Positions 7,789 to 16,600 of a stretch of 64,000 bases of DNA are shown piece after piece. The first letter of the stretch is position 1; the number at the start of each line of letters is the position of its first letter. The translations under genes were made by a program, and so were the position numbers. The notes beneath the pieces are model-generated. The model was not told the origin of the DNA, made no database searches, and worked only from the letters and a program-made list of their open reading frames with translations. This DNA is from Salinispirillum sp049115955 (GTDB taxonomy: Bacteria > Pseudomonadota > Gammaproteobacteria > Pseudomonadales > Natronospirillaceae): NCBI GenBank assembly GCA_049115955.1, contig JAGDZJ010000015.1, positions 124,001 through 188,000 of the forward strand. The letters run 5' to 3'.

Positions 7789-9183
7789 TTATGGCAAGCG
7801 CAAAGGCCGCACTTTCAGATTCATCTTCTTCACGCCATGCGTTTTCAAGGCGTCTTCCGCTTTGCGCGCTTGGGTGCGGCGCACGGCGACCAGTGAATAC
7901 ATCGGAAACAGGGTGATCTTGCCAATCGCATCACCGGGTAAGCCTGCCGTTCCCGTAAGGGCTCCCAAAATATCACCAGGACGCAGCTTCGCTTTCTTCC
8001 CTTGATCCAGTTCCAAGGTAATGAAGTCCGGTTTTTCCGGACGCACCGCACGAATGCTGGTATCCATAGGCACCAATTCTGGCGCGGTTGGCCGTTCCTC
8101 CATGATCACTTGTGCCCGGCGGCTGTCGGCGGTGGGCAGAATACTGACCGCCAACCCAGCCGCGCCCGCTCGGCCCGTTCGACCAATACGATGAGTATAC
8201 GCCGTTGTGTCACGCGGAAGATCATAGTTAATCACCAGCGGCAGCGCTGGAATGTCCAATCCACGAGCCGCCACGTCGGTAGCGATCAGCAACTGCAAAC
8301 TGCCGTGTGCGAAGCTGGCTAGCACCTTTTCACGATCACGCTGCATCATGTCACCTTGAATCGCGGCGGCACTGTAGCCTTCGTCTCGCAAGGCTTGCAC
8401 CACGTCGCCGCATTCGGCTTTGGTATTGCAGAAAACAATAGCCTGTTCACGCGGCCAACGTTGCAAAGCCTGAATCAAGCCCACCGGCAGATCTCGGCCT
8501 GCCAACAACCAAATTTCTTCGATGTCCGTCGGCGCTTGCGTCATCTCGACAGCCACTTCCGCCGGATTGTGCAACACTTCCTGACAGAACTGCTCTATTT
8601 CCGGCACATAGGTGGCGGAAAATAACAGCGTTTGGTGCTTCGCCGGTAACGCCTTACGCACCGTGCGGATGTCGTCCATAAAACCCATGTCCAACATACG
8701 GTCGGCTTCGTCCAGCACCAAGGTTTTCACACCCTTGATGTCCAAGCTGCCTTTACGTAGATGCATCAACAAACGGCCCGGCGTACCGACAACGATGTCC
8801 GCACCGTGTTCCAGTGAACCCAGTTGCGGGCCCACAGGCGCGCCACCACACAGAGTCAGCACCTTAGAATTGGGCTGCCAGCGCGCGAGCTGACGCAAAA
8901 CGCCAGCTACCTGCTCCGCCAACTCACGTGTCGGGCACATCACCAAAGCCTGTACTTCGCGTTGCTGACCGCGCTTCAAGTCGGCCGTTAACAGGCTGAC
9001 CAAGGGCACGCCGAAAGCCGTGGTTTTACCGCTACCGGTAGGCGCTTTGGCCTTTACGTCTTGCCCAGCCAGAGCAACGGGAATGGCGGCAGTTTGAATG
9101 GCGGTGGGTTGGGTAAAACCCAGATCGTCCAGCACCTGTACTAAGTCGGTAGGTAAGCTGAAGTCGCGAAAATGTGATGACAT
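7789..9183 (-). CDS. dbpA: ATP-dependent RNA helicase DbpA
   Basis: DbpA is a DEAD-box helicase that is activated by a hairpin of 23S rRNA and acts late in large-subunit assembly. The protein, 464 residues from MSSHFRDFSLP, has the Q motif (FTQPTAIQ), motif I (APTGSGKT), DEAD, SAT, ARGLDIP and HRIGRTGRAG. The C-terminal 70 residues (PGDILGALTG, GKITLFPMYSLVAV) form the RNA-binding RRM domain that distinguishes DbpA from other DEAD proteins. Length matches the family. The upstream in-frame codons from 9207 are probably not used. The gene is head-to-head with a second helicase gene, with about 200 bp between the starts. Confidence 0.95.
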   Translation of the reverse strand: MSSHFRDFSLPTDLVQVLDDLGFTQPTAIQTAAIPVALAGQDVKAKAPTGSGKTTAFGVPLVSLLTADLKRGQQREVQALVMCPTRELAEQVAGVLRQLARWQPNSKVLTLCGGAPVGPQLGSLEHGADIVVGTPGRLLMHLRKGSLDIKGVKTLVLDEADRMLDMGFMDDIRTVRKALPAKHQTLLFSATYVPEIEQFCQEVLHNPAEVAVEMTQAPTDIEEIWLLAGRDLPVGLIQALQRWPREQAIVFCNTKAECGDVVQALRDEGYSAAAIQGDMMQRDREKVLASFAHGSLQLLIATDVAARGLDIPALPLVINYDLPRDTTAYTHRIGRTGRAGAAGLAVSILPTADSRRAQVIMEERPTAPELVPMDTSIRAVRPEKPDFITLELDQGKKAKLRPGDILGALTGTAGLPGDAIGKITLFPMYSLVAVRRTQARKAEDALKTHGVKKMNLKVRPLRLP

Positions 9184-9385
9184 GTAGAATTGGTTTCCGG
9201 AACACAAGATATAAAGCGAGAGAGTAGCACAGAACGCTCTTTACTGCGCTGCACGGGTACTGGCACTTTGTATTTTTCACTGCGCCCATCTACAGACGTC
9301 AAGCCGCAAGCTCTGCTATACTCGCGCCCAACTATTTTCCCATATGGGAGGGCACCAGGCTCTCCCGAGTGCCTAGGTATAAGCT

Positions 9386-10702
9386 GTGTTTAACGAATTG
9401 GATATCGCCCCACCCCTGTCTCGCGCCATGACCAAGCACGGCATCCACGAACCGACCGATGTGCAGGTAGCGGTTATCCCCAAGATCATGGACGGCAAAG
9501 ACCTCATGGTCAGCGCGCAGACCGGCAGCGGTAAGACGGTAGCCTTCATTCTGCCCATGGTGTCGGCATTCAATTACACACCCTCCCCTCACACGGGTGT
9601 GCGTGCATTGATTCTTGCCCCAACGCGCGAGCTGGTACGGCAAATTCAGCACGTCTGTGAACAGCTTGGCGGTGCCATTAACGTGACCAGCTTCAGCGTC
9701 ACCGGTGGCGTTGCCTTCAAGGAGCAAGAAGCCGCATTGCGCAAAACGCCCGACATCGTCATCGCGACGCCGGGCCGACTGAAAGAACACCTTGAACGCG
9801 GTACGATCGACCTCTCCGACATCGAGTACTTGGTGCTGGATGAAGGCGACCGCATGTTGGACATGGGCTTTCGTGACGACGTCATGATGATTGCCGAGCA
9901 TTGCCCGGAAGAACGCCAGTCGCTGTTGTTCTCTGCGACCCTGGATCACAAAGGCGTCATCGCCATGGCGCAGAAGCTGTTGAAATCGCCTGAAACGGTG
10001 TCGCTGCACGAATCCCGTTCGGTACCCAGCAACATCACCCAGCAATTTATGCTGGCAGATGACGATGCTTTTAAAGAAAAACAGCTGGCGGCGTTGCTGG
10101 AACAGAGTGGTGAACAGCAAATTATCGTGTTCACCAACACCATTGTGAAAGCCGAGCGTTTGCAGGCTAAGTTTCGTAACGGCACGCGTCGTTGTGGACT
10201 GCTGCACGGCAACCTGACCCAAGAAGAGCGTAACGCCGTAGTCAGCGGCATGCGTGACGGTCGTTTTCAGATGTTAGTCACGACAGACGTTGCCGCACGG
10301 GGCCTCGACTTGCCGAGCGTCGGACTGGTAGTTAACTTTGACTTGGCCCGTAAAGGCGACGAATACCTGCACCGCGTCGGTCGTACCGGCCGCGCCGGTG
10401 CCGAAGGTCGTGCGGTCAGTTTAATTGCACCCAACGAATGGAACTTGTTGGCAACGGTGCAACGCTACCTGCTTACCGCCTTTGTGCGGGCGGAAATTCC
10501 GGGTTTGAAAAGCAGCTACCAAGGCCCCGCCAAAGTGCGCAACTCAGGCAAGGCGTATGGCAAGAAGAAACCTAAGGTAGACAAGACGAAAGCCGCTAAG
10601 GGCAAGAAGAAGCCAGCCAAGTCAGGCCCTCGCCCTTCTCGTCCACCGGCACCGCGCGATGGTTTTTCACCGTTGAAACGCAAGAAAAGCGACGACGCCT
10701 AA
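9386..10702 (+). CDS. DEAD-box-family RNA helicase with a DEGD motif II
   Basis: This is a 438-residue superfamily 2 RNA helicase with two RecA-like domains. Motif I is AQTGSGKT, the Ia region is PTRELVRQIQ, motif III is SAT, and the later motifs are TTDVAARGLDLP and HRVGRTGRAG. Motif II, usually DEAD, reads DEGD (bases 9839-9850). The last 65 residues are rich in lysine, arginine and proline and probably bind RNA. The start codon is GTG at 9386, because an in-frame stop lies just upstream. A TATACT -10-like element at 9317-9322 gives a leader that contains a CCCATATGGG palindrome and a GGGAG/CTCCC hairpin. It is related to the RhlE/SrmB group, but I cannot assign a named orthologue. Confidence 0.93.
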   Translation: MFNELDIAPPLSRAMTKHGIHEPTDVQVAVIPKIMDGKDLMVSAQTGSGKTVAFILPMVSAFNYTPSPHTGVRALILAPTRELVRQIQHVCEQLGGAINVTSFSVTGGVAFKEQEAALRKTPDIVIATPGRLKEHLERGTIDLSDIEYLVLDEGDRMLDMGFRDDVMMIAEHCPEERQSLLFSATLDHKGVIAMAQKLLKSPETVSLHESRSVPSNITQQFMLADDDAFKEKQLAALLEQSGEQQIIVFTNTIVKAERLQAKFRNGTRRCGLLHGNLTQEERNAVVSGMRDGRFQMLVTTDVAARGLDLPSVGLVVNFDLARKGDEYLHRVGRTGRAGAEGRAVSLIAPNEWNLLATVQRYLLTAFVRAEIPGLKSSYQGPAKVRNSGKAYGKKKPKVDKTKAAKGKKKPAKSGPRPSRPPAPRDGFSPLKRKKSDDA

Positions 10703-10760
10703 GTTAACTAAACTGATTAAGTGTTTTAAAACGTCACCAGCGCAAGCGCAGTAGTTTTTA

Positions 10761-11624
10761 CTAGCGCCGCAACTGTACGCGGCCGTCTTGTACGGTACTA
10801 AAGGGAAACGCCTCCATCATCGGCAGCGTAGTGCCAATACGGCTTTCAAAGGCCAGTCCGTAGTCCAGTGAGTTACCGCTTAGAAACGCCTGATACAGTG
10901 CCATGCCCGCGTCGAGAAACGACAATGTTATCGGCACCTGCATCAAGGCTTGGCCTTTTTCGTCCATGCGCACACGCTGCTGCACTGAACCACTGGCGAC
11001 GGCATTGTTGTCTAAGGCGAATTCATAAGCGAACTGGTCAATCAATAAGCCGAACACGTTGGGGTTCTCCATCGCCAAAGTCAGCGTTAAATCGGCGCTG
11101 GTCAGGCTCAAACGATCAGCCTTCAAACCACTGACACTGATTTGCGGCAATTTAGGGATTGGAACCTCGCCGTCCGTGGTGACAGGCACTCTGACTCGAC
11201 CAATCACCGGGATATCAAAACCCATACCGGCCTTTAGCTGGTACGCTATACTGTCGCGCTGGCTGAGGCTGCCCAATAAATCCAGCACGTCACTGAACAC
11301 TATGTCCACCGGCAGGCTGATGGTTTGAGAAGCGCCTGCAGCAATGTTGGTGCTCCGATCTTGCTCGCCGGTTAACAAACGTGACCGGTTCACACTCAGT
11401 TCATAGTCCAACGCCCCTAACGCAATGGCGTATAAATTGGGGTTGTTGACTTCGATCTGTGTATCAATGCGCGCGGTGGTGGGCGTCAGCGCCACGAGTC
11501 GACTGCTCAAAACCCGCGCTGTGGGTTCTTGCCAGCCAGCCTCCCCTAACATGGCACAACTGCTGAGCAAGGCACTGATCACTAATACAGCACTGGTTCT
11601 GGATATCGCTTGAAGCGTCGACAT
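10761..11624 (-). CDS. LEA-14-like lipoprotein (two WHy-type domains)
   Basis: From the ATG at 11624 the protein has 287 residues. It starts with a lipoprotein signal peptide whose lipobox LLSSC puts the modified cysteine near residue 24. The rest contains two copies of a beta-rich LEA-14/WHy-type domain. Each has a 'xNPN' turn, VNNPNLYAIALG in the first and MENPNVFGLLID in the second. Proteins of this type occur in bacterial envelopes and in plant stress responses; their bacterial function is not settled. The gene is divergent from tamA, separated by 224 bp that include a DnaA-box-like 9-mer. A GAGAG ribosome-binding site supports the start used. Confidence 0.8.
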   Translation of the reverse strand: MSTLQAISRTSAVLVISALLSSCAMLGEAGWQEPTARVLSSRLVALTPTTARIDTQIEVNNPNLYAIALGALDYELSVNRSRLLTGEQDRSTNIAAGASQTISLPVDIVFSDVLDLLGSLSQRDSIAYQLKAGMGFDIPVIGRVRVPVTTDGEVPIPKLPQISVSGLKADRLSLTSADLTLTLAMENPNVFGLLIDQFAYEFALDNNAVASGSVQQRVRMDEKGQALMQVPITLSFLDAGMALYQAFLSGNSLDYGLAFESRIGTTLPMMEAFPFSTVQDGRVQLRR

Positions 11625-11751
11625 AAGCAATTCTCTCGGTGGCTCTGGTCACAGATAAACAGAGTATTGACGTAAAGATAAGCGCTCTGTTGGTTGGCGT
11701 CCACCGTTGCGTGTGCAATCCCTGCTCGCCTGCGTGAAATAGCCGTATAGG

Positions 11752-11760
11752 TTATCCACA
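11752..11760 (+). promoter_or_regulatory. Single DnaA box (TTATCCACA)
   Basis: TTATCCACA is an exact match to the high-affinity DnaA box. It lies in the divergent promoter region between the LEA-14-like gene and tamA. I see no second box or AT-rich unwinding element nearby, so this is not an origin. It could be a DnaA regulatory or titration site, or chance. Confidence 0.5.
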
Positions 11761-11848
11761 ACGCGGCTGATGACTGTTACAGTTAACCCCAGCTTTTTAA
11801 CCTTGCCGTTCTCGATATGTCGGCGAGCACTACTGAACGAATGGATAC

Positions 11849-13654
11849 ATGCGACGCGAGAACAGCACTCGATTTATAAAGTCTTGGCTAACAGCTGGCA
11901 CACCAGCGACAAGTCGGCACCCTTTCATCTCTGCGTTGTGGTTTCTAGCGTTTATGCTGTTGGCGCTACCTAGCATAGCTGAAACACGTTTCGACAGTAC
12001 GAACGCCCAAACCCTGATATTCAGCTCCTCGGTCAACGACGATCTCGTGTCGACCTTGCGCGACGCTCTGAACGACTACCGTAGCGAGTTACGCCGTAAT
12101 CGTCTGGTGGCGGTCCGTCCCTTAGCGCAGCAAAGTACCGAGGCAAGTATTCTGCGTGATCATTTGCGTGCGCTGGGTTACTACGACCACGAAATCATTC
12201 CGCGCCCAGCCGACGACTACACTGAGTTGCGTTATCAAATTCGTACAGGTGGCTTGTTTCGCCTGCGCCAGATCGCTTGGGATTGGCCAGATGACATCTC
12301 TCCCTTACCAGCCCAAGAAAATCTGCGCCGCGGTCAGGCCATCGTCGCGCAGAACATTTTGGACACTCAAGCCCAACTGCGTCGTGAGATTCAAAATACA
12401 ACCTGCTATCTGCGCGTCAACGTACGCTATGAGCTGGCCCTCGACCGCCCCAATCAAACCGGTGACATCCGTTTCTTCATGGAGCCCAGCGAGCAGGTTA
12501 ATATCCGCAACATCCGTATCGAAGGGCTAGAGACCGTAGCCAGCGGATGGGCGTCTCGCTTGGCTCAGCTTCAACCCGGCCAGTGTTTTCAGCGCCGTGC
12601 CGTGGACCAAGCTCGACTAGCGATGTATCAATCCAATCTGTTTGCGCAGATTAACGAAGAAATTACCGCACCCGATAACGGTGAAGTAGACATCACCTTT
12701 CATGTGCAGGAACGCTTTCATCGCACGCTCAAGCTTGGTGCCGGTTATGACACCGATGCCGGGTTCGGTGTGTCTGGCGAATGGACGCATCGGAACTTTG
12801 ACGGCCGCGGAGAGAACCTCATTCTAGGCTCGCAATGGAGCATGCTGACGCAGGCCGCCAGCGCAACCTATATCATTCCGCGGCGCCAGCCTTACTACCC
12901 GCGATTCACCCTCAGTAGTCGCATTGAGCAAACCCTTTTTGACGAAACCCCCATCGTTGTGTGGCAGAATGGCATCAGTCTTGAACAAATTCTGAGTCCA
13001 ATATGGACCGCCACGGTCGGTGGCAACCTGCGATCTACCTGGCTGCGCGCCGATACGGGCACCGAATACGACCAGTGGCTAGCGTTGCCTACATCGGTTA
13101 CTAGGGATACCCGTAACGACGTACTAGATCCGCGACGTGGATCTCGGGTCATCATCAGCAGTGAGCCAAACTGGTCGCTTTCGGACACCCAGCCAGACTA
13201 CGCGCGCTGGCAACTGGGGTTGCGTACTTACCAGACACTCTTTGACCCGCTAACCCTTGCGCTGTCGGCCGAAGTGACTACGTTAAGCGGCATTAGCAGC
13301 CCGTTAAATTTTGACCAGTTAAACGAAAGTGAGCGCTTGTTCGCCGGCGGTGGCGGCTCGGTGCGCGGCTGGCCTTTCCAAGGAGCGGGGCCAGAGGGCG
13401 GCGGGCGCTTTCGCTTACTGAACAGTTTGGAGCAACGGTGGCGCTTTCTGGATAACTGGGGGGCGGTGGCGTTTATTGACTCCGCGTGGTTGTCAAACGA
13501 CGGTGCGTTTCGACTGGAAGATCGCATATCAGGTGCTGGCCTCGGCTTGCGCTATTTCACCAATTTTGCGCCTTTGCGCGTCGATGTCGCTTCACCGTTA
13601 CCGAATTGGGGTGACGAGTGGAGCTTCTACATCAGTATCGGACAAGCATTTTGA
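11849..13654 (+). CDS. tamA: Translocation and assembly module outer-membrane protein TamA
   Basis: TamA is an Omp85-family outer-membrane protein that works with TamB to insert outer-membrane proteins and to support lipid transport to the outer membrane. The 601-residue protein begins with a signal sequence whose hydrophobic core ends near PSIA-ET (residue 45). About 240 residues of POTRA domains follow, then a 16-strand barrel. The Omp85 signature is visible in the barrel as FAGGGGSVRGWPFQGAGP and the closing segment ends in the typical aromatic IGQAF. The TGA stop overlaps the start of tamB by four bases. Upstream lie 224 bp shared with a divergent lipoprotein gene. Confidence 0.95.
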   Translation: MRRENSTRFIKSWLTAGTPATSRHPFISALWFLAFMLLALPSIAETRFDSTNAQTLIFSSSVNDDLVSTLRDALNDYRSELRRNRLVAVRPLAQQSTEASILRDHLRALGYYDHEIIPRPADDYTELRYQIRTGGLFRLRQIAWDWPDDISPLPAQENLRRGQAIVAQNILDTQAQLRREIQNTTCYLRVNVRYELALDRPNQTGDIRFFMEPSEQVNIRNIRIEGLETVASGWASRLAQLQPGQCFQRRAVDQARLAMYQSNLFAQINEEITAPDNGEVDITFHVQERFHRTLKLGAGYDTDAGFGVSGEWTHRNFDGRGENLILGSQWSMLTQAASATYIIPRRQPYYPRFTLSSRIEQTLFDETPIVVWQNGISLEQILSPIWTATVGGNLRSTWLRADTGTEYDQWLALPTSVTRDTRNDVLDPRRGSRVIISSEPNWSLSDTQPDYARWQLGLRTYQTLFDPLTLALSAEVTTLSGISSPLNFDQLNESERLFAGGGGSVRGWPFQGAGPEGGGRFRLLNSLEQRWRFLDNWGAVAFIDSAWLSNDGAFRLEDRISGAGLGLRYFTNFAPLRVDVASPLPNWGDEWSFYISIGQAF

Positions 13655-16600
13655 AACTGGTTATTCGCAGCGTTACCACAGTACTGCATTCGCTGAGTCG
13701 ATATCTGTTGCATATCGCCCTCACGATGCTGGCTGCGCTGGTGTTGTTATTGGTCATTTTGATCGGCACGTCTGGGGGCCGACAATTCGCTGCACATCAA
13801 GCGCTGTGGGTGGTCAATCAAACAACGAACTGGTACGTGCAAGCCATTAACATAGAAAGTCCCAGTTTAAGTGAATGGTCAGTGGGCACGCTGCGCGTGT
13901 TTTCACCTGACGAAACCACTGCCCACATTCAGCTCTCTGATGTCCGGCTGGGCTTGCTGACAAGGCCGTGGGAGCAACCCATTACGCTCAACTACCTCCA
14001 CATTGCCCGTGCAAACATCGACCTTCATCCGTTTTTGCAACCGTCGGGCGATGAGTCAAATTCAACATCAGCAGCCCCCCAAGCGGATACCGACGGCCGA
14101 CGCTTCGGCCTGTGGCTGTACGATCTGCGTATCGATGACCTGCAGCTCAGTGATGCCAACGGCGCGCCGCTGCGTGGCCCGGTATCGGGGCAAGTGCTTT
14201 GGGCGCCCGAACAGCAACTGCCAACTGTAGAAATGACCTGGGGCAACACCGACCAACCCTTAATGTCGGTAATGACTGCTGGCGACAACACCGCTTGGCA
14301 AGCGCGCGCACAAGTCGACTTGCCTGCCGGCTCATGGCCGCACCATTATCTGAATTGGCCTGTCGAAAGCCCCATGCAAGCTCGCGCCGATGCTCAGCTC
14401 GACCTACCTGCCGAGCGCTTGACACTGAATACCTTGCGCTTTCCATGGCAAGGCCATGCGATTGCGGCAGCGGGTGAGATTCAGAGGTTAACCGATGGCT
14501 GGCAGGTCAATACACTGTCTGTCCAAGTCGATGACTACGACAACAGCCTTTCCGGAACATGGAGCGACAGCAGCCGACAAGTAGAAGCCGAACTCAATTT
14601 GCCACTGTCTCTGGCAATCCCTTGGCTGCCCAAATGGTTAGCTGAGGCCGACCCAGTGCAAGCGGGCAACCAATTGGAACTGCGTCTGACTTGGCCCGAC
14701 GATGCACCTTGGGAGCTTGCTGGACGTGTACAAGCGCACTGGTACGGCCAGCGCAGTTCGCTGCGTTTAAACGCCACAGGACGTGATTTGGACGTACAAG
14801 CCTTGGACGGCCAACTGAGAGTGGGTGCAAGCGAGTTAAGTGCGCAAGGCAATTGGTCGTGGCCAGAGCAAACCGGTACGCTGCAACTGGTGAGTACGCT
14901 AGAGTCTGCCTTCATGAGCCGATGGTGGTCGCACCCTGGGGTGTCCACACTGGCGCTACAGGGTGAGCTTCAGGGTGCAGGGCGAACAGCACGCGGCAAT
15001 ATAAACTGGCCACAATGGGCAGGCTCTGTAGCGGCGAACGGCCGTTGGCCTAGCGGCCCTACGTTGGCAGATCTTCCATGGCAAGCGCGCGCGAATGCCG
15101 AGGTCAACTATCCGCAAATCAAGTGGTCTGACTTAGTCCTAGATATCCGTGCCGCTGGGCAGAATGCCCAAGTGAACAGCACCGGTGAAGTGAATGTCAG
15201 CCAGCAGCAACTTGACATAGATTGGCGTTTGGCCGAGATACCTGTTGATCAGATTGCTGCCACTTGGAGCCAGTGGCCTGACGAATTGCGCATGCGGCTA
15301 ACCGGCGTAGGAAGCGTAAGCGGCGATTGGAACGACCCACAGGGTGCAGCGAATCTCTCGGCGCGAGGGCTGTGGAAAGGCAGCCCGTGGAACCTAAGTG
15401 TTGATGCCCCCGAGCTGTCTATGCAGCGCATCAACATTGACCAGCTAACGGGCCGTTGGCGCGCCAGCCAATGGGCCGCTGATGTCGACATCACGCCCGA
15501 CCTCTCTCAGTCCTGGCAGACTTGGCCGGTGGTTGCGCGCATCGATCCTTTAACCACCAGCTTTCCGGATCTAGCCGCTCATGTAGACCAGTGGCCGGAC
15601 GAGCTATCCGAAGGCCTCATGACGTTAGAACTCGACGTTACGGGCTTGCTGGGCAACCCGGATATTATGGCGGCGGCGCAAGTGAGCGCAGAATATGATG
15701 ACTTTCCGCTAGAAGGCGCGCTGAACTGGGCCGACGACACCCTGACCGCCGACTTTGACTGGCAGGATCGCTCATTAAGCCTACAAGGTACCGGCAGACC
15801 TTGGGATACGGGTAACTGGCACCTCACCGTGCAGCGCCTGCAAACAACGGACATTCAACCTTGGTTCACCCTACCAGAACCGTTGCTGGCAGCGAATTTG
15901 CGCCACGACCTGCATCTACAGATCACCGGTGGCCCGGCACAGGCTGATGTCAGCGTGACCAGCCAGCACGTTGGCCAATGGGATCGCGACGTGTTGCGCG
16001 CGGATCTGGACGCGTCGGCCCGTTGGCAGAATAACACTGTCGAACAGTGGGATATCCAGCGGTTAGACATCAATTGGGGCGACGCAAACTTAAGTGCCAC
16101 AGGGCGTAGCACCGACGATGGCTGGCTGCCCGAAGTGTTCAATGCCCAGATGAATGACTTCCCCTTAAGCCGTTTTCTACCGATAGCCGATTTAGATGGC
16201 CGCGTATCTGGTTCAACTTCCATCACGTCCAAGTGGCCGGAGTGGTCGGGCGATATCGATATGCAAATTGAAGGTAATCAAGGCAGTGCGCCGTTGCAAG
16301 GCCAGATACAGGGTACTTTCTTTGGCAACGGCTACAGTGTAGGCCACGCTCAGTTAGAATCACTGAACATCACCTTAGGGGATGAACTGGAAGTGACCGG
16401 GCAAGGCGGATACTCGCCTGAACTCTGGAATTTGCGCCTAAACTGGCAAGGCGTTAATGGTCGCCCCCCGGCCAGCCTTGGCTTGCCCGATGCGGTATGG
16501 CGTGGCGACGGGTCACTGGCCATTGCTGGCGCTGGCTACGACCCTGAAATTTCTCTGACCTCACTGTGGCAGTCCACGCTCTCTACCGCTGACAATGGCG

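Noticed and set aside
9332..10222. 296-codon open frame on the minus strand
   Set aside because: Antisense shadow of the second helicase gene; low-complexity H/F/R-rich translation.
11752..11760. DnaA box as a possible replication origin
   Set aside because: Only one box, no AT-rich unwinding region, and no dnaA/dnaN/gyrB neighbourhood.
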